Source of the DNA: Chitinophagales bacterium
GTDB lineage: Bacteria > Bacteroidota > Bacteroidia > Chitinophagales > JAHDHT01
Direction: 5' to 3'
Assembly: GCA_020631175.1 (NCBI GenBank)
Contig: JAHDHT010000090.1
Coordinates: forward strand, 3,471 to 8,700
Length of the DNA stretch: 5,230 bases
Numbering within the stretch: the stretch's first letter is position 1; every line of letters begins with the position of its first letter. Under the pieces are notes generated by a model. That model ran no database searches. It was not told the origin of the DNA and saw only the letters and a list, made by a program, of their open reading frames with translations. Below are positions 1-5,230 of this stretch, one piece after another. A program made the position numbers and the translations under genes.

Positions 1-2435
1 TAATTACATTAATACTGATAAGTCAAATAAGTTTTGCTCAGGGAACCTTAAATGGTAAAGTTACCGATGCTCAAAGTAATGAAGCTTTAATTGGAGTAAA
101 TGTAAAAGTACAGAGAACCGGAGGAAGCAGCACCGATGAAGAAGGTAATTATGGCATTCAACTTGATGAGGGTTTTTATAAAGTAATTTTCACTTATCTC
201 GGTTATACAAGAGTTGTTGTTGATTCCTTATTTATAGAGGATGGTAAAAATCAGGTACTTAATATTCAATTACAGGAGGAAATCGCAACCTTAGACGAAA
301 TCGTTATCAGCGGTACAAAGTATGGAAAGAAACTTGTCGAAGAAGTTAGTAGTATTGAATTAATACAGGCGCGTGCTATTGAAGGCATTGCCGCAAAAGA
401 TTTATCCGAATCGATTGACATTACACCCGGCGCATATATTATAGACGGTCAGGTTAACATACGTGGTGGAACAGGCTTTTCATATGGAGCCGGATCACGG
501 GTTCAAATGGTAATTGACGATCAACCATTACTAAGTGCTGATCGAGGAGACATTCGTTGGAATTTAGTGCCCTTAGAAACCTTAGACCGAGTAGAAGTAG
601 TAAAAGGTCCCTCATCAGTTTTATATGGATCTGCTGCATTGAACGGTGTGATTCACGCACGTACAGCCTGGCCGACAGCAGAACCTCAAACAAAAGTTGT
701 TGCTTGGACAGGCACTTATCTTAATCCGAGAAATAATGCAACATTAGATTCGCTCGACATTGGTATAAATGCTGAAGGCGATACCCTATACGTTTATGAA
801 GGATATGATTCACTAACATGGTGGGGAAACAGCCGTCCTGTTTTCTCTGGAATTTATGCATCTCATATGCAGCAATTCGGTGCCAAGAAAAATATTGATT
901 TTGTAATCGGAATGGCTGCAATAGGAAATAAAGGTCATTTACAAGATCAATTACAGGATTATGTTCGTGGAAATATTAAATTAAGATATCGACCAGTAGA
1001 AGAATTATCATTTGGCGTGAGTGCAAACTTCAATGCTGTTCAGGAAGGATTATTTATTCTTTGGGAAGATTCAGCAAAACTTTCATCATTACCGGGTGCG
1101 ACTGATTATAATCAATATGTACAATCTTATATTGATCCTTTTATTACTTATTTTGATCCAATAGGGAATCAGCATAAATTAAGAGCAAGATATTATCGCA
1201 TACGGTCCCACTATGATGACCTCGATCGTTTTAAAGGAACGGCTTCAATTTTTTCCACTGAATATCAATTCTATCGCCCGATCGGAAACTGGTCGGATGT
1301 AACATTCGGAGCGCAGTATACCACTTTTAATGTAGAAGACAATTCACTTGCGAATGCAACGGGTAGCATAGTAGCTCCATATCTGCAAGCCGAATTTCAC
1401 CCGCTTAAACGATTAACCTTAAGTGGTGGTTTAAGATGGGAGGCATTTAATATTGACGATGTTACCGGTGCTTCACTTCCGGTTTTTAAAGGAGGTATTA
1501 ATTACCAGGCTGCGAGAAGAACTTATTTAAGAGCTTCGTTCGGACAAGGTTTTCGTTTTCCAAGTTTAGCTGAGCGATATGTTGAGTATAATATCGGTGC
1601 TATTAATTATTTACCGAATGAAGATTTAGAACCTGAACAAGGATGGAATGCTGAATTAGGTGTGAAACAACAAATTAATGTAAGTGACTGGAAAGCCTAT
1701 TTGGATGCCTCTGTTTTTGTAACCGAATATAAAAATGTAACAGAAGCTGTTTTTGATTTCCATTTGCCTGACACTATTACTTTTGATAATCCTTTAGATA
1801 GTCTGCTGGCCTTAGAAGAATTATTAGGTAATTATTTAGGATGGCAATTCCAAAATGTTGGAGAAGCAAGAATTGCCGGAATTGAATACAGCGCTGCGGC
1901 GGATGGAAAACTTTTTGGTAATCCCTTAAGAATTCATGCAGGATATACTTATGCTTTACCAATAGATTTACAGGCAGATTCTTCTTTAAGAGACTGGGGT
2001 AATTTTTACAGAAGATTTGTAAATAGTTTTAATGCCGATGACACGGTAACGACATCGAGTATTTTAAAATACAGATTCAGAAATCTGGCAAAATTCGATG
2101 TGGAATATTCGATCAATAAATTAAAAGTAGGTTTCACCGGAAACTACTATAGTTTCATGGATCGTATCGATGATATTTTTGTTGCTGAAAGCGACTGGTC
2201 TCCATTGATTGAATTACAAACCGGAAATGCGCAGGCCGTACCTGGAGTAATTGAATACAGAGATGCCAATAATTCAGGTAACTGGATTTTTGGGGCGAGG
2301 GTCGGTTTCCATCCAACCGAAAATTCAAGTATTACTTTATTAGGTAAAAATATTTTTAATCGTTCTTATACGGTTCGTCCGGCGAAAGTTGAAGCTCCGG
2401 CGAATTATACACTTCAATATAAAATCACCTTCTAA
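1..2435 (+). CDS. TonB-dependent outer-membrane receptor, 5'-truncated by window edge
   Basis: This is an outer-membrane beta-barrel importer powered by TonB/ExbBD. The open frame begins at base 3 (bases 1-2 are a split codon) and gives 810 visible residues ending in Phe, as outer-membrane barrels usually do. In order: the tail of a signal peptide (residues 1-13, ending S-F-A-Q); a carboxypeptidase-regulatory-like beta-sandwich (about 15-92); a TonB box LDEIVISG at 97-104; a plug domain (about 110-220) with IRGG at 153-156, VEVVKGPSSVLYG at 197-209 and LNGVI at 213-217; then the barrel, with GFRFPSLAER at 516-525 and NEDLEPE at 539-545. The true start lies left of the window; the ATG at base 507 (residue 169) is inside the plug and cannot be the start. 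No SusC/RagA features and no SusD partner follow, and the length is nearer siderophore/cobalamin-type receptors than SusC. The substrate cannot be inferred. No frameshift is seen. Confidence 0.95.
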   Translation, partial: ITLILISQISFAQGTLNGKVTDAQSNEALIGVNVKVQRTGGSSTDEEGNYGIQLDEGFYKVIFTYLGYTRVVVDSLFIEDGKNQVLNIQLQEEIATLDEIVISGTKYGKKLVEEVSSIELIQARAIEGIAAKDLSESIDITPGAYIIDGQVNIRGGTGFSYGAGSRVQMVIDDQPLLSADRGDIRWNLVPLETLDRVEVVKGPSSVLYGSAALNGVIHARTAWPTAEPQTKVVAWTGTYLNPRNNATLDSLDIGINAEGDTLYVYEGYDSLTWWGNSRPVFSGIYASHMQQFGAKKNIDFVIGMAAIGNKGHLQDQLQDYVRGNIKLRYRPVEELSFGVSANFNAVQEGLFILWEDSAKLSSLPGATDYNQYVQSYIDPFITYFDPIGNQHKLRARYYRIRSHYDDLDRFKGTASIFSTEYQFYRPIGNWSDVTFGAQYTTFNVEDNSLANATGSIVAPYLQAEFHPLKRLTLSGGLRWEAFNIDDVTGASLPVFKGGINYQAARRTYLRASFGQGFRFPSLAERYVEYNIGAINYLPNEDLEPEQGWNAELGVKQQINVSDWKAYLDASVFVTEYKNVTEAVFDFHLPDTITFDNPLDSLLALEELLGNYLGWQFQNVGEARIAGIEYSAAADGKLFGNPLRIHAGYTYALPIDLQADSSLRDWGNFYRRFVNSFNADDTVTTSSILKYRFRNLAKFDVEYSINKLKVGFTGNYYSFMDRIDDIFVAESDWSPLIELQTGNAQAVPGVIEYRDANNSGNWIFGARVGFHPTENSSITLLGKNIFNRSYTVRPAKVEAPANYTLQYKITF

Positions 2436-2930
2436 TTGCAAAAAATTACCGCCGGTTTATTAATGTTTGAAATAAGGAATGATGAACTCTTTATTGTATT
2501 AGTACATCCCGGCAATCCGCATTTCAGAAACAGAGATGAAGGAAGCTGGGGAATCCCGAAAGGTTTGGTTGAGGCTGATGAGTCTCTATTGGAAGGAGCG
2601 AAGCGGGAGTTTGAAGAAGAAACCGGCATTATTTCAAGAGGCCCATTTTATGCTTTAGGTGAGGTTCGATTCAGTAAAGGAAAACACTTGCATGCATGGG
2701 CATTCGAAATGGCACTTCCTGAAGATTATGTATTGAAAAGCAACACTTTTGAGATGGAGTGGCCTTTGAAAAGCAACGAAATAAAAACATTTCCGGAAGT
2801 TGATCAATTGAGGGTTTTTCCAATCGAAATTGCTGTAAAAAAAGCACATCCGGTGCAAGCAACACTTATTTTAAGATTAAAAGCATTATTGGAACAAAGT
2901 AAACGCTTTGAAACGGCAGGATTGTTGTAA
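2436..2930 (+). CDS. Nudix hydrolase (TTG start)
   Basis: This is a cytosolic Nudix-fold hydrolase of 164 residues, expected to cleave a nucleoside diphosphate linked to another moiety using a divalent metal. The Nudix box GX5EX7REUXEEXGU is fully matched at residues 43-65, with the metal-binding REFEEE core at 57-62. Upstream lie LVHPGNP (22-28) and WGIPKG (38-43), typical of a single-domain subgroup sometimes labelled dATP pyrophosphohydrolase-like; the real substrate is unknown. A TAA at 2433-2435, in this same frame, limits the start to TTG 2436 or ATG 2463. TTG is preferred because starting at 2463 would lose the first strand (ITAGLLMF), which this family normally keeps. No Shine-Dalgarno sequence is visible. 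The gene abuts the receptor stop with no gap, suggesting one transcript and perhaps re-initiation by terminating ribosomes. No signal peptide or membrane segment is seen. Confidence 0.93.
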   Translation: MQKITAGLLMFEIRNDELFIVLVHPGNPHFRNRDEGSWGIPKGLVEADESLLEGAKREFEEETGIISRGPFYALGEVRFSKGKHLHAWAFEMALPEDYVLKSNTFEMEWPLKSNEIKTFPEVDQLRVFPIEIAVKKAHPVQATLILRLKALLEQSKRFETAGLL

Positions 2931-2953
2931 TTTTATTGTCCAATTAACATCTT

Positions 2954-4870
2954 ATGCAGAGAATAGTTTTATCGCTTTCACTTCTATTATTCGTTTGTTC
3001 ACTGTTCGGACAAAGTGAAGAGAAAAAGAAATTAATGCAGCCTACTTTAGAGCATGTTCCTAATGTTGTTGATCCGAACGGAAAACAGATAAATCAGGAA
3101 AAAATTTTTGAAGCCGGCTCTAAGAACAATGGTGCTTCTGACAATACAAAACAAAATCAAATACGGGATTTCGGACAAAACAATAAAGTAAGAAGAGCTC
3201 CTGTTGGACCTGATTCTTTCGAATCTTATAAAAAGAAGTTTTTGGATAAACTTTGGGATTTAAACCCGGCATGGGCTTCGAGACTTGGAAATCGTAATTA
3301 TGATGACCGTTTATTTATTCCATCCTATGAAAATTATGCCCGAAAAATGTCGGAGTATAAAAAGCTTTTAAGAGATCTTGGTAAATATAAAAAAGAAGAA
3401 ATGGGACCTTTAGATGCGGTGGATCATGGTCTTATCAAAAACTTTTTATTAGAAAGTATATGGGAAATTGAACGATTCAAAGCCTTTGAATGGGACCCAT
3501 CTATTTATAATGTTGGTGGTGCTTTTGATGCTGTGATTAACAATAAAACAAAAAGCAATACAGAGAAGGTAATTGCATTAAACAAAAAGATGGAGCTGGT
3601 TCCTGAATTTTATAAGCAAGCAAGAATCAATCTCAAAAACGCTACAATAGAGCACACTACATTAGCTATTCGCCAGGTCAATGGTTCATTAGATATTTTC
3701 GAAAATCAGATTCCAGAATTATTAAAATCCACTCCGGGTTTGGATGGAAGGATGGAGCAGGTAAACGAGAAAAGACAGGCTTGTGTAAATGCTATCAAGG
3801 GCTATAAGAACTGGCTTGAAAACACCTATTTACCGAAAATGAAAAATGGAAATGCAAGAGATTTCAGAATTGGTAAAGAATTATATCGTAATAAATTTAA
3901 GTATCAGATAAATGCCGGTAAAAGTGCCGATGAAGTTTTTCAGGCTGCAGAAAGAGAGATGCTAGAGGTTCAAGAGAAGATGTTCGTTCTTGCTAAAGAA
4001 TTATGGCCAAAGTATGGCAAAGAACAGAGCTTTCCAAAAGATAAGAATAAGGCTATTCGACTGGTTATTGATGAAATTTCTAAGCAGCATACAAGCAAAG
4101 AAGCGTTTATAACAACAATTAAAAATCAAATTCCGGAATTGGAAGCTTTTGTGACCAAAAAGAATCTGGTAGAAATGGATCCTACTAAGCCTTTGAAAGT
4201 TCGAAAAACTCCGGCTTATATGGCGGGTGTTGCCGGTGCATCAATAAGTGCTCCGGGACCATACGATAAAAAGGGAGAGACCTATTATAATGTAAGTCCG
4301 CTCGACAGATATAGTGATGAAGAAGCTGAAAGTTATTTAAGAGAATACAATGATTATATGCTTCAGATTCTGAATATTCATGAAGCGATTCCGGGTCATT
4401 ACACCCAATTGGTTTATGCGAATAAAGCACCAAGTCTTATTAAAAGTATTTTAAGTAATGGCACTATGGTAGAAGGATGGGCTTGTTATGCTGAGCGCAT
4501 GATGCTGGAAGAAGGATATGGTGAGAACCAGCCGGAACTATGGATTATGTATTACAAGTGGTTATTAAGAATCATCAGTAATTCTATTTTAGACTACAGC
4601 ATTCACAATTTAGACATGACTGAAGCTGAGGCAATGGACCTTTTAATTAACCAGGCTTTTCAGGAAAAGACAGAAGCCAGAGGTAAATGGCAGAGAGCAA
4701 AGTTGACTTCTGTTCAATTATGCAGCTACTATACAGGATTAAGATCGATTTTAGATCTGAGAGAAGAATACTACGATCGTAAGGGTGATGATTTACGTGC
4801 TTTCCACGATCAGTTTCTAAGCTACGGCAGCGCTCCTGTTCAGGAGATACGGACTTTGATGCTTAGATAG
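2954..4870 (+). CDS. Exported DUF885-family putative zinc metallopeptidase
   Basis: The protein has 638 residues. A signal peptide occupies about residues 1-20 (hydrophobic run, then SLFGQ). A polar, low-complexity stretch follows from about 21 to 86, rich in K, N, Q, D and E. The DUF885 domain (PF05960) then runs from about 88 to the C-terminus. Family hallmarks are GPYDKKGETYYNV (435-447), HEAIPGHYTQ (476-485) and EGWACYAER (507-515). By analogy with zinc peptidases, H476 and H482 probably bind metal, E477 would be the general base, and a Glu in the second motif (E507 or E514) the third ligand; this assignment is inferred. Cys15 sits in the signal peptide but is preceded by L-F-V, a poor lipobox, so a soluble periplasmic or secreted protein is more likely than a lipoprotein. 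There is no obvious C-terminal sorting domain. The gene starts 23 bp after the Nudix stop, with no clear promoter between, so it may share that transcript. The peptide substrate is unknown. Confidence 0.9.
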   Translation: MQRIVLSLSLLLFVCSLFGQSEEKKKLMQPTLEHVPNVVDPNGKQINQEKIFEAGSKNNGASDNTKQNQIRDFGQNNKVRRAPVGPDSFESYKKKFLDKLWDLNPAWASRLGNRNYDDRLFIPSYENYARKMSEYKKLLRDLGKYKKEEMGPLDAVDHGLIKNFLLESIWEIERFKAFEWDPSIYNVGGAFDAVINNKTKSNTEKVIALNKKMELVPEFYKQARINLKNATIEHTTLAIRQVNGSLDIFENQIPELLKSTPGLDGRMEQVNEKRQACVNAIKGYKNWLENTYLPKMKNGNARDFRIGKELYRNKFKYQINAGKSADEVFQAAEREMLEVQEKMFVLAKELWPKYGKEQSFPKDKNKAIRLVIDEISKQHTSKEAFITTIKNQIPELEAFVTKKNLVEMDPTKPLKVRKTPAYMAGVAGASISAPGPYDKKGETYYNVSPLDRYSDEEAESYLREYNDYMLQILNIHEAIPGHYTQLVYANKAPSLIKSILSNGTMVEGWACYAERMMLEEGYGENQPELWIMYYKWLLRIISNSILDYSIHNLDMTEAEAMDLLINQAFQEKTEARGKWQRAKLTSVQLCSYYTGLRSILDLREEYYDRKGDDLRAFHDQFLSYGSAPVQEIRTLMLR

Positions 4871-4888
4871 TCTAAGGTTTCGGTTTTA

Positions 4889-5070
4889 CCGCAAAGACGA
4901 ATTTCTACCACAGAGGGCGCAGAGATGGATGACGAATTTGAAATGACGATTTACGAATGTTTTAATTCGGATGAGAAAATAGCGCAGAGATTTTTTTATA
5001 AAACTGAGAACTGATTACTGAGAACTGAAAACTCTTACGACTTGTACCTTACACCTAACGACTTTTTTCA
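4889..5070 (+). repeat. Intergenic tandem repeat, copy 1 (182 bp)
   Basis: This is the first of two direct copies in the spacer after the DUF885 gene. It opens with CCGCAAA at 4889, continues through ACCACAGAGGGCGCAGAGAT at 4907-4926, and ends in a short heptamer array. Bases 4896-5020 align without gaps to 5106-5230, with 7 mismatches in 125 bases. Its length, 182, is 26 x 7. Phrases like CCGCAAAGGCGC and ACCACAGAGGGCGCAGAG recur, from memory, in spacers of many bacterial genomes; I could not check this. Bases 4871-4888 before it are T-rich with no convincing terminator hairpin. No start-to-stop gene is credible here, although one frame stays open. Confidence 0.9.
5001..5063 (+). repeat. Degenerate heptamer array (nine 7-bp units)
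   Basis: This array forms the end of repeat copy 1. Reading in steps of seven from 5001, the pattern NNACTGA occurs four times in succession (5001, 5008, 5015, 5022). A transitional unit at 5029 follows, then four units of a second type at 5036, 5043, 5050 and 5057, of which TACACCT and AACGACT are examples. The phase stays unbroken for 63 bases. The array resembles in style the short tandemly repeated heptamers known from cyanobacterial spacers, though relatedness is not claimed. Confidence 0.8.
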
Positions 5071-5077
5071 CCGCAAA

Positions 5078-5105
5078 GGCGCTAAGACGCAAGTGCTGTT
5101 GCTCG
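5078..5105 (+). repeat. 28-bp segment present only in repeat copy 2
   Basis: Copy 1 reads directly from CCGCAAA (4889-4895) into GACGAAT (4896), whereas copy 2 has 28 more bases between CCGCAAA (5071-5077) and GACAAAT (5106). The extra length is four heptamers in the phase of the rest of the element. Its first half (GGCGCTAAGACGCA) continues the CGCAAAG-like pattern, so it is more simply read as a deletion in copy 1 than as a foreign insertion in copy 2. That direction is inferred. Confidence 0.7.
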
Positions 5106-5210
5106 GACAAATTTTTACCACAGAGGGCGCAGAGATGGATTACGAATTTGAAATGACGATTTACGAATGCTGTTGTTCGGATGAGAAAATAGCGCAGAGA
5201 TTTTTTTATA

Positions 5211-5230
5211 AAACTGAGAACTGATTACTG
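5211..5230 (+). repeat. Start of second heptamer array (truncated)
   Basis: This is the counterpart of the array at 5001, at an offset of exactly 210 bp. Two full NNACTGA units (5211, 5218) and six bases of a third are visible before the window ends. All 20 visible bases are identical to 5001-5020, so the array probably continues to the right. Confidence 0.75.

Larger units (their letters stand above)
5071..5230 (+). repeat. Intergenic tandem repeat, copy 2 (cut by window edge)
   Basis: This second direct copy follows copy 1 directly and runs off the right edge. It starts with the same CCGCAAA, carries 28 extra bases (5078-5105), then matches copy 1 from 5106 to the end of the window at a fixed offset of 210 bp. 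It includes ACCACAGAGGGCGCAGAGAT at 5117-5136 and GCGCAGAGAT again at 5192-5201. The window ends inside its terminal heptamer array, so its full length and any third copy cannot be seen. The short open frame at 5042-5224 lies almost entirely within this repeat and is not accepted as a gene. Confidence 0.9.

Noticed and set aside
507..2435. Receptor gene starting at the ATG at 507
   Set aside because: The same frame is open back to base 3 and encodes a signal-peptide end, the regulatory-like domain, the TonB box and half of the plug. The 507 ATG is an internal Met.
1..2435. SusC/RagA-type glycan importer
   Set aside because: The protein is shorter than typical SusC proteins, the SusC-specific plug signatures are not seen, and no SusD-like gene follows.
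454..2865. Several minus-strand open frames of 60-80 codons opposite the receptor and Nudix genes
   Set aside because: They lie antisense to well-supported genes, carry no recognisable domains, and look like shadows of the coding strand. The minus-strand frame at 4185-4433, opposite the peptidase, is rejected for the same reason.
2931..2953. Bacteroidota-type promoter (TTG / TAnnTTTG) before the peptidase
   Set aside because: The 23-bp spacer and the end of the Nudix gene contain AT-rich sequence but no convincing match to both boxes at proper spacing.
2954..3013. Lipoprotein signal peptide in the DUF885 protein (Cys15)
   Set aside because: The residues before the Cys are L-F-V, and Val at -1 does not fit a lipobox. 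SLFGQ after it fits an ordinary signal-peptidase cleavage better.
4881..4891. Hairpin CGGT-TTT-ACCG as a terminator for the peptidase gene
   Set aside because: The stem is only four base pairs, does not extend, and has no following U-run. It also overlaps the start of the repeat.
5042..5224. 60-residue open frame that could be called a small protein
   Set aside because: It starts inside the heptamer array at the end of repeat copy 1 and otherwise lies in copy 2. Its sequence reads as translated repeat (HRKGAKTQ, TTEGAEM), and the differences between copies are mostly amino-acid changing.
4889..5230. CRISPR array or insertion sequence
   Set aside because: Only two long, diverged copies are present, without short regular repeats separated by unique spacers. 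There is no transposase frame and I found no terminal inverted repeats.

Overview
The window is a stretch of AT-rich chromosome that most resembles a member of the Bacteroidota. Three features point that way: a TonB-dependent receptor with an N-terminal carboxypeptidase-regulatory-like domain, exported proteins whose signal peptides end in F-A-Q / F-G-Q, and gene starts without a clear Shine-Dalgarno sequence. The genus cannot be told from this sequence.

Layout, all on the + strand. (1) Bases 1-2435: a nearly complete outer-membrane TonB-dependent receptor, missing only its start codon and probably a few signal-peptide residues. Its real N-terminus lies off the left edge; the first internal ATG at 507 would discard the TonB box and half of the plug. 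(2) Bases 2436-2930: a compact Nudix hydrolase with a perfect Nudix box. It starts at a TTG directly against the receptor's TAA, in the same frame and with no spacer. (3) Bases 2954-4870: a secreted or periplasmic DUF885-family putative metallopeptidase with an HEAIPGH motif and a long polar linker after the signal peptide. (4) Bases 4871-5230: no convincing gene, but a diverged tandem repeat with a striking 7-bp periodicity that runs off the right edge.

The three genes are tightly packed (0 and 23 bp spacers) and could form one transcript. An uptake receptor and an envelope peptidase both act outside the cytoplasm, whereas the Nudix enzyme is cytosolic, so a shared pathway is not evident. 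They may simply be co-transcribed housekeeping and transport genes.

The most unusual part is the 3' spacer. Two repeat copies begin 182 bp apart and then align at an offset of 210 bp because the second carries an extra 28 bp. All three numbers are multiples of 7. The sequence can be read as strings of related heptamers, and four of the five differences in the best-matched 115 bp fall inside one heptamer. This looks like a heptamer-built intergenic repeat that evolves by gain, loss and swapping of 7-bp units. I see no CRISPR array, RNA gene, transposase or new defence system.
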